Below, piece after piece: positions 19,424-27,434 of a stretch of 64,000 bases of DNA. Position numbers and translations under genes: made by a program. Numbering within the stretch: position 1 is the first letter of the stretch; each line of letters begins with the position of its first letter. Origin of the DNA: Acidipropionibacterium jensenii DSM 20535 (GTDB lineage: Bacteria > Actinomycetota > Actinomycetes > Propionibacteriales > Propionibacteriaceae); contig NZ_AUDD01000003.1 of the NCBI RefSeq assembly GCF_000425285.1, positions 124,001 through 188,000 on the forward strand, in the 5' to 3' direction. The notes beneath the pieces were generated by a model, which worked only from the letters and a program-made list of their open reading frames with translations, had not been told where the DNA came from and did no database searches.

Positions 19424-19468
19424 GGCCCGCAGCCGGCGCGCGACACCGGGGCACCCCGGCTGCGGGCC
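19424..19468 (+). terminator. Hairpin terminator after ylxR
   Basis: A perfect 13-bp stem (GGCCCGCAGCCGG/CCGGCTGCGGGCC) with a 19-base loop, immediately followed by a second small stem CGGCGG-CCT-CCGCCG. It separates the nusA operon from the infB promoter. Confidence 0.65.
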
Positions 19469-19510
19469 GACGGCGGCCTCCGCCGGAGCGGGGGCCGTCC
19501 CGGGTGGGAA

Positions 19511-19539
19511 TTGGCCCCCGCTTGGGTTTTCGGTACACT
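19511..19539 (+). promoter_or_regulatory. Predicted promoter of infB
   Basis: TTGGCC (19511-19516) and TACACT (19534-19539) are 17 bases apart, the best -35/-10 pair in the window. It predicts a leader of about 175 bases. Confidence 0.7.
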
Positions 19540-19620
19540 CGACCACGCGCGTCTGCCGGAAACCGCCGGCGACCTCACCGAACTATGCCCTGCCCCTGAC
19601 GGGGAAGGACTGACAAGAAA

Positions 19621-19694
19621 GTGAGCAGACGCTCATGACGACTCGATGAGTACGCATCAATGAGCAATCGCACCATCTAGTTGGCCCGAGCCAA
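19621..19694 (+). promoter_or_regulatory. infB leader with four chained mini-ORFs and a hairpin
   Basis: Four tiny reading frames follow each other: GTG 19621 to TGA 19638 (5 residues), ATG 19635 to TGA 19649 (4), ATG 19646 to TGA 19663 (5) and ATG 19660 to TAG 19680 (6). Each stop overlaps the next start as ATGA. A purine-rich GGGGAAGGA at 19601-19609 precedes the first. TTGGC-CCGA-GCCAA (19681-19694) then forms a small hairpin before the infB ribosome-binding site. The rest of the 300-base gap holds only the terminator and promoter listed separately. Confidence 0.45.
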
Positions 19695-19718
19695 CACGGC
19701 CGGGTCCGAAGGAGAGTA

Positions 19719-22700
19719 GTGGCCAAGGTCCGTGTCTATGAGCTCGCGAAAGAGCTCGGACTGACAAGTAAACAGCTTCTGGGGAAGCTGGGCGATATGG
19801 GAGAGTTCGTCCGGTCTGCTTCCTCAACGATTGAGGCGCCGGTCGTGCGACGCGTGCGCGACCAGTTCAAGAACGGCTCACACGGCGGCGACGCCGGTGA
19901 GAACAAGCAGACCCCTCGCCCCCGCTCCGGCGTCAAGCCCGGCCCCGGGCGCAAGCATGTCGCCGAGCAGGGGCATGACGAGCACGGCACGTCCGACAAG
20001 GACGCCGGTGGCGAGTCGCACGGTTCTGCCGAGAAGCACCACGTGGGGCCCCATCCGGTCCCGCACCCCACACCGCGCGGCGGGTTCAACACCGCTCCCG
20101 GCGGTTCGTCTGCGGCGCGCACCAGCGTCACCCCGCGTCCCGGCCTCATCAAGCCCGGTCCGCACTCGCAGAGTCACCAGGGTGAGGCCGCTCACGGCGG
20201 CACCTCCCAGGGGCGGCCCTCCGCCAAGGAGGCCGGCCACCACGGTCAGGGGGGTGCGCACTCCGGTTCGGAGGCGCCGCGTCCCGGATCCGGTCGCAGG
20301 ACCCCCTCCTCGGGAACTCATCCGACCCCGCGCACCGCGCCGCTCAAGGGTGCCCCGCACCCGCATCCGGGACCGCGTCCCGGTGGTTCGCGAGCCGGTG
20401 GCACCGGCGGTCTCCCCACCTCCGGTCGTCCGGGCCCCAAGCCCGGTGCCCGTCGCAGCTCCGGGCCCCGCCCGGGCAACAACCCCTTCGCGTCCAGCCA
20501 GGGAATGGGTCAGAATCGACGTCGCTCCGAGCAGGGCGGTGGCCGTCCCGGCCAGCGTCATGAGGGCGCCTCGCGTCCCGGTGGCGAGCGGATGCCCCGT
20601 CCGGGCGGCACCTCGGGAATCCCGCATCCGAATCCCGCGATGATGCCCAAGCACCAGTCGAACCAGATCGGCCACACCTCCGGTGGCGGTCGAGGTGGTC
20701 GTGGTGGCCGCGGCGGTGGTCGTGGCGGCCAGAGTCGTGGCGGTTTCGGCGGCGGTCCTCGCGGACCGGTCGGCGGCGGCCGTGGTGGCCGTGGCGGTCG
20801 TGGCACCCAGGGAGCCTTCGGGCGCGGCGGGTCCGGCGGTCGTCGGGGACGCAAGTCGCGTAAGCAGCGCAGGCAAGAGTTCGACGAGATGCAGGCGCCG
20901 CTGGTCGGCGGCGTGCGCGTCCACAAGGGCAACGGGCAGACCCTGCGGCTTCGCCGTGGTGCCTCGCTGACCGATCTGGCCGAGAAGATCAATGTCGAGC
21001 CGGCTCAGCTGGTGCAGGTGTTGTTCAACCTCGGTGAGATGGTCACCGCCACCCAGTCGGTCTCCGACGAGACCCTGGAGATCCTGGGTACCGAGCTGGA
21101 CTACAAGATCCAGGTCGTGTCCCCGGAGGACGAGGACCGCGAGCTGCTGGAGTCCTTCGACCTGGAGTTCGGCGAGAACGAGGGAGACGAGGACGATCTT
21201 GCTCCGCGTCCCCCGGTCGTCACCGTGATGGGCCATGTCGATCACGGCAAGACCAAGCTGCTGGACACCCTGCGCCACTCCCATGTGGTGGAGGGCGAGG
21301 CCGGTGGCATCACCCAGGCGATCGGCGCCTACCAGGTCGAGACCGATGTCGACGGACATGATCGCAAGATCACCTTCATCGACACCCCCGGTCACGAGGC
21401 CTTCACCGCCATGCGTGCCCGTGGCGCCCAGTCCACCGATATCGCGGTGCTGGTCGTTGCGGCCGATGACGGCGTGATGCCTCAGACCGTCGAGGCGTTG
21501 AACCACGCCAAGGCGGCCGGTGTGCCGATCGTGGTGGCGGTCAACAAGATCGACAAGCCGGGAGCCGATCCCGAGAAGGTGCGCGGTCAGCTCACCGAGT
21601 ACGGGCTGGTCACCGAGGAGTACGGCGGCGACACGATGTTCGTCAACGTCTCCGCCAAGACCGGCGAGGGCCTGGACAAGCTGCTCGAGGCGATCATCCT
21701 GACCGCCGACGCCGCCCTGGATCTGCGCGCCAACCCGGACATGCCCGCCCAGGGTGTGGCCATCGAGGCTCACCTGGACAAGGGTCGTGGCCCCGTGGCC
21801 ACCGCCCTCATCCAGCGCGGAACGCTCAACATCGGCGACTCGATCGTGGCCGGTTCGGCCTACGGCCGTGTCCGTGCCCTCATCAACGACAAGGGCGAGA
21901 CCGTCGAGAAGGCGCTGCCCTCGGATCCGGTGCAGGTGCTCGGACTCACCTCCGTGCCCGGTGCAGGAGACAACTTCCTGGTTGTCGAGGACGACCGGAT
22001 GGCCCGGCAGATCGCCTCCAAGCGAGAGGCGCGGATGCGCGCCGCCCGCCAGGCGAAGTCGTCGCGTCGCAAGACCCTCGACGAGCTGTTCGATCAGCTG
22101 GAGAAGGGCGAGACGCAGGAACTGCTGCTCATCCTCAAGGGCGACGGCGCCGGTTCGGTGGAGGCCATGGAGGATGCCCTGGCCAAGATTGACGTCGGCG
22201 ACGAGGTGGATCTGCGGGTCATCGACCGCGGTGTCGGTGCCATCACCGAGACCAACGTCGACCTGGCATCGGCCTCCAACGCGGTCATCCTCGGCTTCAA
22301 CGTGCGCCCGACCGCGCACGCCGCCAAGATGGCCGACGAGGAGAATGTCGACATCCGCTACTACTCGGTGATCTACGACGCGATCGACGACATCGAGGCG
22401 GCACTGAAGGGGATGCTCAAGCCGATCTACGAGGAGAAGGCTCTGGGCAGCGCGGAGATCCGTCAGATCTTCCGCTCCTCCAAGGTCGGCACCATCGCGG
22501 GTTGCATGGTCACCAACGGAACCATCCGTCGGCACGCCAAGACCCGTCTGGTCCGCGACGGAGTGGTGGTCACCGAGACCGAGATCAACACCCTGCAGAG
22601 GGAGAAGGACTCGGTCACCGAGGTGCGCGAGGGGTTCGAGTGTGGCCTCACACTCACGAACTACTCCGACGTCCGCATCGGCGACGAGCTGCAGTGCTAC

Positions 22701-22727
22701 GAGATGGTCGAGAAGCCGCGCGAGTGA
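19719..22727 (+). CDS. infB: Translation initiation factor IF-2
   Basis: GTPase that delivers initiator tRNA to the 30S subunit and drives subunit joining. It has 1002 residues. A short IF2-N domain ([19 protein letters not shown]) starts the protein, followed by about 370 residues of Pro/Gly/His/Arg-rich low complexity, including an RGG-type stretch at roughly 317-387. A second IF2-N-like domain follows, then the G domain with GHVDHGKT near 505-512, NKID, and the beta-barrel and C1/C2 domains. GTG start after GAAGGAGAG. The actinobacterial long N terminus explains the size. Confidence 0.98.
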   Translation: MAKVRVYELAKELGLTSKQLLGKLGDMGEFVRSASSTIEAPVVRRVRDQFKNGSHGGDAGENKQTPRPRSGVKPGPGRKHVAEQGHDEHGTSDKDAGGESHGSAEKHHVGPHPVPHPTPRGGFNTAPGGSSAARTSVTPRPGLIKPGPHSQSHQGEAAHGGTSQGRPSAKEAGHHGQGGAHSGSEAPRPGSGRRTPSSGTHPTPRTAPLKGAPHPHPGPRPGGSRAGGTGGLPTSGRPGPKPGARRSSGPRPGNNPFASSQGMGQNRRRSEQGGGRPGQRHEGASRPGGERMPRPGGTSGIPHPNPAMMPKHQSNQIGHTSGGGRGGRGGRGGGRGGQSRGGFGGGPRGPVGGGRGGRGGRGTQGAFGRGGSGGRRGRKSRKQRRQEFDEMQAPLVGGVRVHKGNGQTLRLRRGASLTDLAEKINVEPAQLVQVLFNLGEMVTATQSVSDETLEILGTELDYKIQVVSPEDEDRELLESFDLEFGENEGDEDDLAPRPPVVTVMGHVDHGKTKLLDTLRHSHVVEGEAGGITQAIGAYQVETDVDGHDRKITFIDTPGHEAFTAMRARGAQSTDIAVLVVAADDGVMPQTVEALNHAKAAGVPIVVAVNKIDKPGADPEKVRGQLTEYGLVTEEYGGDTMFVNVSAKTGEGLDKLLEAIILTADAALDLRANPDMPAQGVAIEAHLDKGRGPVATALIQRGTLNIGDSIVAGSAYGRVRALINDKGETVEKALPSDPVQVLGLTSVPGAGDNFLVVEDDRMARQIASKREARMRAARQAKSSRRKTLDELFDQLEKGETQELLLILKGDGAGSVEAMEDALAKIDVGDEVDLRVIDRGVGAITETNVDLASASNAVILGFNVRPTAHAAKMADEENVDIRYYSVIYDAIDDIEAALKGMLKPIYEEKALGSAEIRQIFRSSKVGTIAGCMVTNGTIRRHAKTRLVRDGVVVTETEINTLQREKDSVTEVREGFECGLTLTNYSDVRIGDELQCYEMVEKPRE

Positions 22728-22744
22728 TCGCCGGCTGAACCACC

Positions 22745-22782
22745 AGACCGCCCCGTCCTCCGATCGGAGGACGGGGCGGTCT
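22745..22782 (+). terminator. Terminator of infB
   Basis: A perfect 38-base palindrome with 18-bp arms (AGACCGCCCCGTCCTCCG) and only AT at the centre, 17 bases after the stop codon. Confidence 0.85.
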
Positions 22783-23021
22783 CGGTTCTCGCGGTCTCAT
22801 CTGTGGCGGTGTTGGCTCTGGCGTTCTCGGTTCCATGGTCTTGTGTCCCTGCTGACGGGGGCCCGTGGCGGCCGCCTCGGCGAGCCGCGTGGAGGGTCGG
22901 CTCCCGGGAAACCGGGGTAGTCTGAAGCGCCGATGCCCGAGCGGTCGGGACATCTGCTGTCGGGAGCGCCGATCCGAGGGATCCTCGGGAACCGTGCGCA
23001 TGGAGGAGCGAGGAGAGCGCT
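22783..23021. other. Gene-free stretch between infB and rbfA
   Basis: No credible reading frame on either strand. TAGTCT at 22918-22923 is a likely -10 for rbfA, predicting a leader of about 90 bases that ends in GAGGAGCGAGGAGAG. Nothing recognisable lies at 22783-22910. Confidence 0.45.
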
Positions 23022-23480
23022 ATGACCAATCCACGTGTGGCCAAGCTGGCGGACCAGATCAAGGTGGTCGTCGCCGGCATGCTGGAACGCAGGATCAAGG
23101 ACCCCCGGCTGGGATTCGTCACGATCACCGAGGTCCGTCTCACCGGGGACTCCCGCGACGCCACCCTGTTCTACACGGTGCTGGGCACCGACCAGGAGCA
23201 GGACGCCACCGCGGCCGCACTCGAGTCTGCCAAGGGACTGCTGCGCTCCACGGTGGGCAAGCGACTGGGGCTGCGCTACGCGCCGACCCTCACCTTCGTC
23301 CGCGACGCCAGTTTCGAGACCGCCAAGTCGATCGAGAATCTGCTGGCCCGTGCCGCGGCCTCCGACGCCGAGGTGGCCAAACTGGCCACCGGCGCCGCCC
23401 ATGCCGGCGAACCCGATCCCTACCGGCGCCGTGACGAGGAGGATCCCGACGAGCCCGATGAGGCCGACGAGCGGGACTGA
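23022..23480 (+). CDS. rbfA: Ribosome-binding factor A
   Basis: KH-like factor needed for late 30S maturation and 16S rRNA 5' end processing. It has 152 residues. Family sequence runs from [33 protein letters not shown] through the [25 protein letters not shown] segment. An acidic tail (Asp/Glu/Arg) follows after about residue 128. truB begins 41 bases downstream; the DHH phosphoesterase gene that separates rbfA from truB in mycobacteria is not here. Confidence 0.96.
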   Translation: MTNPRVAKLADQIKVVVAGMLERRIKDPRLGFVTITEVRLTGDSRDATLFYTVLGTDQEQDATAAALESAKGLLRSTVGKRLGLRYAPTLTFVRDASFETAKSIENLLARAAASDAEVAKLATGAAHAGEPDPYRRRDEEDPDEPDEADERD

Positions 23481-23521
23481 GCAGTGACAGCCGGGACCGC
23501 GAGTCCGGCAGAGAGGTCGCC

Positions 23522-24412
23522 ATGGACTCCGGTCTGCTGATCATCGACAAGCCCTCGGGATGGACCTCCCACCAGGTGGTGGGCAGGGTGCGCCGGTTGA
23601 TGGGCACCCGGAAGGTCGGCCATGCCGGCACCCTCGACCCGATGGCCACCGGAGTGCTGGTGGTGGGAGTCGGCCGGGCCACCCGGCTGCTGGGCCATCT
23701 CGCCCACCACGACAAGGACTACACGGCGACCATCCGGCTCGGGGTTGCCACTCTCACCGATGACGCTGAGGGCGAGATCGTCTCGACCGCCGACGCCTCC
23801 GCGCTGACCGATGGGCAGATCGAGGCGGCGATGGGCCCACTGCGCGGCGACATCATGCAGGTGCCGACGGCGGTCAGCGCGATCAAGGTCAACGGCAGAC
23901 GGTCCTACGCCCGGGTGCGCGCCGGGGAGCAGGTCGAGCTGGCGGCACGGCCGGTCACCGTCTCGCGGTTCGAGTGCACGGCGCTGCGGCGCACTGTCGG
24001 GCAGGAGGGCACTGTCGTCGATCTGGACGCCGAGGTCAGCTGCTCCACCGGCACCTATGTGCGGGCCCTGGCCCGCGATCTCGGGGCGGCGCTGGGGGTC
24101 GGTGGCCATCTCACGGCCCTGCGTCGCACCCGGATCGGCCCCTACCGGCTGCCGGATGTCGCGGTCGACCTGTCCGATGAGGCGCCCCGGCCAGAGATGA
24201 TGACGATGGCGCAGGCTGCCCGGCTCAGTTTCCCGGTGGTCGAGCTCGATGCCGCGCAGGAGGCGGACCTCAGGGTCGGGCGCCGGTTGGAGATGGTGGT
24301 GCCGGCCGATCCGACGGCGATGATCTCCGGCGGCTCAGGTGATCTGCTGGCCCTCTACCGGCCCGATCCGGAGCGTCCCGGGTGGTCGCGCGCCCTCGCG
24401 GTACTCGTCTGA
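23522..24412 (+). CDS. truB: tRNA pseudouridine-55 synthase
   Basis: Converts U55 of the T-loop of tRNAs to pseudouridine. It has 296 residues. The catalytic aspartate is D39 in GHAGTLDPMATGVL, and the GRRSYARVRAGE and SCSTGTYVRALARDLG motifs are present. ATG after GAGAGG. The C-terminal PUA-like extension is short and actinobacterial in character. Confidence 0.97.
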   Translation: MDSGLLIIDKPSGWTSHQVVGRVRRLMGTRKVGHAGTLDPMATGVLVVGVGRATRLLGHLAHHDKDYTATIRLGVATLTDDAEGEIVSTADASALTDGQIEAAMGPLRGDIMQVPTAVSAIKVNGRRSYARVRAGEQVELAARPVTVSRFECTALRRTVGQEGTVVDLDAEVSCSTGTYVRALARDLGAALGVGGHLTALRRTRIGPYRLPDVAVDLSDEAPRPEMMTMAQAARLSFPVVELDAAQEADLRVGRRLEMVVPADPTAMISGGSGDLLALYRPDPERPGWSRALAVLV

Positions 24413-24437
24413 TTCGGGCCCTCAGCTCCCGGGAGCC

Positions 24438-24443
24438 TAGAAT
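24438..24443 (+). promoter_or_regulatory. Predicted leaderless promoter of ribF
   Basis: TAGAAT ends 6 bases before the ribF GTG (24450), so transcription should start at or next to the start codon. No clear -35. Confidence 0.55.
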
Positions 24444-24449
24444 CCCCCC

Positions 24450-25385
24450 GTGTCACCGATGCGCAACCCTGCCCCGAACCCTGTCCAGTCGACGGTCGTC
24501 ATCGGCAACTTCGACGGCGTCCATCGAGGGCATCGAGCCGTTCTGGAGAGAGCCCGGGCGCTGGATCCCGATCTTCCGCTGGTGGTGGTGACCTTCTGGC
24601 CGCACCCCGTCTCGGTTCTCACCCCTGGCCGTGAGCCCCTTCTGCTGTGCTCCCTGGAGCGGCGCATCGAGCTTCTGGAGCAGGCCGGTGCCAGCCAGGT
24701 GAGAGTGGTGCGGTTCACCCGGGATCTTGCCGGGTGGAGTCCCGAACTCTTCGTGGAGAGGGTGCTCAACCCGCTCAATCCGCGCCACGTCGTGGTGGGG
24801 CGGAACTTCCGCTTCGGCCACCGCGCCGCCGGCACCCCCCAGACCCTCGCCCAGATCGGCGCCGGACGGTTCGACGTCAACTCCCTGGATCTGGTGCACG
24901 TGGAGGGCAGCTCCACCTCCTCCACCCTGATCCGCGCCGCCGTCGCCGAGGGGAAGGTCCGCCAGGCCGCCCGGCACCTGGGCCGCAACTTCGAGGTCCA
25001 GGGTGTGGTGGTGATGGGGGACCAGCGCGGCCGCGAGCTCGGGTTCCCCACCGCCAACCTCGTGCTGACGGCCGCCTACGCCGTTCCCGCCGACGGGGTC
25101 TACGCCGGATGGCTCGTCCCGGCCACCGGGCCGGAGGCCGGCCGGCACCTGCCCGCCGCGATCTCGGTGGGCAGCAACCCCACCTTCGACGGGGTCGAGC
25201 AGCGGGTCGAGACCTATGTCCTGGATCGCACCGACCTGGACCTGTACGGAGTCGACATCACCGTCGAATTCGTCGACCGGCTGCGCGGTCAGGTGAAGTT
25301 CTCCGGCATCGATCCGCTCATCGCCCAGATGAGCACTGACGTCGAGGCCACTCGCCGGGTGCTCGATCTGGCCGACGGCGATTAG
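24450..25385 (+). CDS. ribF: Bifunctional riboflavin kinase/FAD synthetase
   Basis: Makes FMN and FAD from riboflavin. It has 311 residues. The N-terminal nucleotidyltransferase domain has GNFDGVHRGHR near 15-25 and SSTLIRAAVAEGKV near 150. The C-terminal kinase domain starts with VVMGDQRGRELGFPTANLVL. GTG start; with only 37 bases after truB and a -10 hexamer directly before the start codon, there is no space for an FMN riboswitch. Confidence 0.95.
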   Translation: MSPMRNPAPNPVQSTVVIGNFDGVHRGHRAVLERARALDPDLPLVVVTFWPHPVSVLTPGREPLLLCSLERRIELLEQAGASQVRVVRFTRDLAGWSPELFVERVLNPLNPRHVVVGRNFRFGHRAAGTPQTLAQIGAGRFDVNSLDLVHVEGSSTSSTLIRAAVAEGKVRQAARHLGRNFEVQGVVVMGDQRGRELGFPTANLVLTAAYAVPADGVYAGWLVPATGPEAGRHLPAAISVGSNPTFDGVEQRVETYVLDRTDLDLYGVDITVEFVDRLRGQVKFSGIDPLIAQMSTDVEATRRVLDLADGD

Positions 25386-25410
25386 CCGTCCGTCCGGCCC
25401 TGGAACGGGA

Positions 25411-25441
25411 TTCGTCGAGCCGGGGCAGTCCCTGATATCCT
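25411..25441 (+). promoter_or_regulatory. Predicted promoter of rpsO
   Basis: TATCCT (25436-25441) with a possible -35 TTCGTC (25411-25416), spacing 19. It predicts a 90-base leader, the region where S15 autoregulation occurs in many bacteria; I cannot assign a specific fold. Confidence 0.4.
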
Positions 25442-25536
25442 TCACAAGTTGCCGTCAGATCGGCCGCGGCCTTGTAAGAGCTTCCAGCCAGTAGGGGCAC
25501 CGGAGGCGCCGCGCAACGGACAGGGAGGAGCACCAC

Positions 25537-25800
25537 ATGGATGCTGCAGAGAAGAAGAAGATCGTCGAGGATTACGCAACCCATCCCGGTGACACCGGTT
25601 CCCCCGATGTCCAGATCGCGCTGCTGAGCGCTCGGATCGCCGACCTCACCGAGCACCTCAAGGTCCACAAGGGTGATCACCACTCTCGTCGTGGCCTGAT
25701 GCTCATGGTCGGCCAGCGTCGCCGTCTGCTCAACTACGTCGCCAAGAGCGACATCGAGCACTACCGCGAGCTGATCGCGCGCCTCGGCTTGCGCCGGTGA
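25537..25800 (+). CDS. rpsO: 30S ribosomal protein S15
   Basis: Primary 16S rRNA-binding protein, 87 residues. The sequence [39 protein letters not shown] is the conserved S15 rRNA-binding region. ATG behind GGGAGGAG. It is followed by its own strong terminator, so it is transcribed alone here and is not directly joined to pnp. Confidence 0.98.
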   Translation: MDAAEKKKIVEDYATHPGDTGSPDVQIALLSARIADLTEHLKVHKGDHHSRRGLMLMVGQRRRLLNYVAKSDIEHYRELIARLGLRR

Positions 25801-25824
25801 GGCTGTAACTCCACGACCTGAGTC

Positions 25825-25860
25825 CATCGGGGCCGCTCCCATCGGGGAGCGGCCCCGATG
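25825..25860 (+). terminator. Terminator of rpsO
   Basis: A perfect 16-bp stem (CATCGGGGCCGCTCCC and its complement) with an ATCG loop. Confidence 0.85.
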
Positions 25861-25922
25861 TCGTCTGTTCGGACTCTGGCCCGTATGACCCCGGGCTCCG
25901 GGAATCCTGATCTTGACCAAGG

Positions 25923-25959
25923 CATACTCAGTATGTCAGGGTGACGCATACCGAGTATT
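25923..25959. promoter_or_regulatory. Double operator of the PadR-ABC operon
   Basis: Two 13-base boxes, 24 bases apart: CATACTCAGTATG (25923-25935, perfect palindrome) and CATACCGAGTATT (25947-25959), identical at 10 of 13 positions. TTGACC at 25913-25918 just upstream could be a -35. PadR proteins usually bind palindromes of the ATAC-GTAT type in their own promoters, so self-repression is the likely role. Confidence 0.65.
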
Positions 25960-26028
25960 TATCGGTGGGCGGGAGTGCATGCCACATCTGGGGTGCACCG
26001 TCGGGGATCGGCTCAGGGAGGCACAACG

Positions 26029-26658
26029 ATGTCCATCAAGTTCGCGATACTGGCGATGCTCGCCGAGAGGCCGCGTCACGGGTACGAGCTGAAGTCGGAG
26101 TTCGACCGGAGGACCAATTCCACCTGGCCACTCAACGTCGGACAGGTGTACACCACCCTGGACCGGCTGGAGCGCGATCAGCTGGTGCTGCGGGGGGACG
26201 AGGACGCCGAGGGCCGCGTCGCCTACTCCATCACCGGCCTCGGCCGCGAGCGTGTGAGGTCGTGGTTCACCACCCCAGTGGCGGCCTCCCCGCAACGCGA
26301 CGAACTGGCGATCAAGATCGCCTTCGCGGCCACCACGCCGGGTCTCGACGTCGAGGCGATGATCCAGATCCAGCGACGCGAAACCATGCACCTGCTGCAG
26401 GACCATCGGCGCGCCCGGCGCGGAGTCGACGAGGACGACCTGGCCGGACAGCTCGTGCTGGACAGCTTCGTCTTCGCCGCCGAGGCCCAGATCAGGTGGC
26501 TGGACAACTGCGAGTCCGCGGTCCTGCGAGCCTCCCGCAACGCGAGCCGGGGAAGTACCGGCCCGCACACCCCGCCGGGCTCTGCATCACCGGACCGCCG
26601 GGCGGCCGGGCCCACCCCCGAGACCCGGTCGGCATCCTCGGCCAGGAGCCCGCGATGA
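26029..26658 (+). CDS. PadR-family transcriptional regulator
   Basis: Predicted ligand-responsive repressor of the ABC genes behind it. It has 209 residues. The winged-helix domain occupies 1-85 (FAILAMLAERPRHGYELKSEF, VGQVYTTLDRLERDQLV), followed by the helical dimerisation domain of the longer PadR subfamily (about 90-165). A Ser/Pro/Arg-rich tail of 40 residues looks disordered. ATG at 26029 follows GGGAGG. The stop overlaps the next start (ATGA). Confidence 0.9.
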   Translation: MSIKFAILAMLAERPRHGYELKSEFDRRTNSTWPLNVGQVYTTLDRLERDQLVLRGDEDAEGRVAYSITGLGRERVRSWFTTPVAASPQRDELAIKIAFAATTPGLDVEAMIQIQRRETMHLLQDHRRARRGVDEDDLAGQLVLDSFVFAAEAQIRWLDNCESAVLRASRNASRGSTGPHTPPGSASPDRRAAGPTPETRSASSARSPR

Positions 26659-27434
26659 GTGCCCCCGGACGCGCCATCGACGCCCCCGCCGTCCCCGCCT
26701 CGCGCACCGTTCTGGGACTGGACCATGTCAGCCGGGTCTACGGCTGCGGCGAGCAGGCCGTCCATGCCCTGCGCGACGTCACCCTCGACGTCCAGACCGG
26801 CCACTTCGTCTCCGTGATGGGCCCCTCGGGATCCGGCAAGTCGACTCTGCTCGGCCTGGCCGGCGGACTCGACCAGCCCACCGAGGGCACCGTGTCGGTC
26901 TGCGGTCAGCCGCTCAGCGGGATGTCCCGCGACGACCTGGCACGGGTGCGACGCCGTCAGCTCGGCTTCGTCTTCCAGGACTTCAACCTGGTCTCCACGC
27001 TGACCGCCCTGGAGAACGTCGCCCTCCCCCTGGAACTGGACGGGGTGGGCGCCAGGGCGGCCCGGGCCGCGGCCTGCGAGGCTCTGGAGAGGATCGGTCT
27101 GTCGGGCCTGGGGGACCGCTTCATCGAGGAGATGTCCGGCGGCCAGCAGCAGCGCGTCGTGATCGGCCGGGCGATCGTGGGCGATCGCCGTCTGCTGCTG
27201 GCCGACGAGCCCACCGGAGCCCTCGACTCGGCCACCGGTGACGAGGTGATGGCCCTGATCCGCCAGCTCGCCGATGACGGCGTGGCGGTGGTGCTGGTCA
27301 CCCACGAGGCCCGTCACGCCGCCTGGGCAGACCGGGTGGTCTTCCTGCGCGACGGCACCCTGGTCGATGAGTCGTCGGTGGTCGGCGACCCGATGGCGCT
27401 GCTGGCCGACGGGCCCCGACGGGGGGACTGGTGA
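26655..27434 (+). CDS. ABC transporter ATP-binding protein (MacB/LolD type)
   Basis: ATPase of a predicted exporter or membrane-stress transporter. It has 259 residues: Walker A GPSGSGKST (56-64), Q-loop in VFQDFNLV, signature MSGGQQQR, Walker B LLLADEPTGALD and the H-switch in VLVTHEAR. This subfamily pairs with FtsX-type permeases, and one follows directly with a TGATG or GTGA junction. Antimicrobial-peptide or lipid substrates are common for the family, but nothing here identifies one. Confidence 0.93.
   Translation: MSAPGRAIDAPAVPASRTVLGLDHVSRVYGCGEQAVHALRDVTLDVQTGHFVSVMGPSGSGKSTLLGLAGGLDQPTEGTVSVCGQPLSGMSRDDLARVRRRQLGFVFQDFNLVSTLTALENVALPLELDGVGARAARAAACEALERIGLSGLGDRFIEEMSGGQQQRVVIGRAIVGDRRLLLADEPTGALDSATGDEVMALIRQLADDGVAVVLVTHEARHAAWADRVVFLRDGTLVDESSVVGDPMALLADGPRRGDW

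Noticed and set aside
20500-20880. Short repeats inside infB as a repeat array
   Set aside because: They are Gly/Arg codon repetition within a normal IF-2 low-complexity region, not a CRISPR or intergenic repeat.
19878-22535. Very long open frame antisense to infB (also at 30500-32563 antisense to pnp and 14057-15985 antisense to proS)
   Set aside because: High-GC coding strands create long antisense frames. Their products are Gly/Val/Leu/His-biased with no domain, and the plus strand carries clear conserved genes.
24413-24449. FMN riboswitch before ribF
   Set aside because: Only 37 bases lie between truB and ribF, and a -10 hexamer sits directly before the start codon, so there is no room for one.
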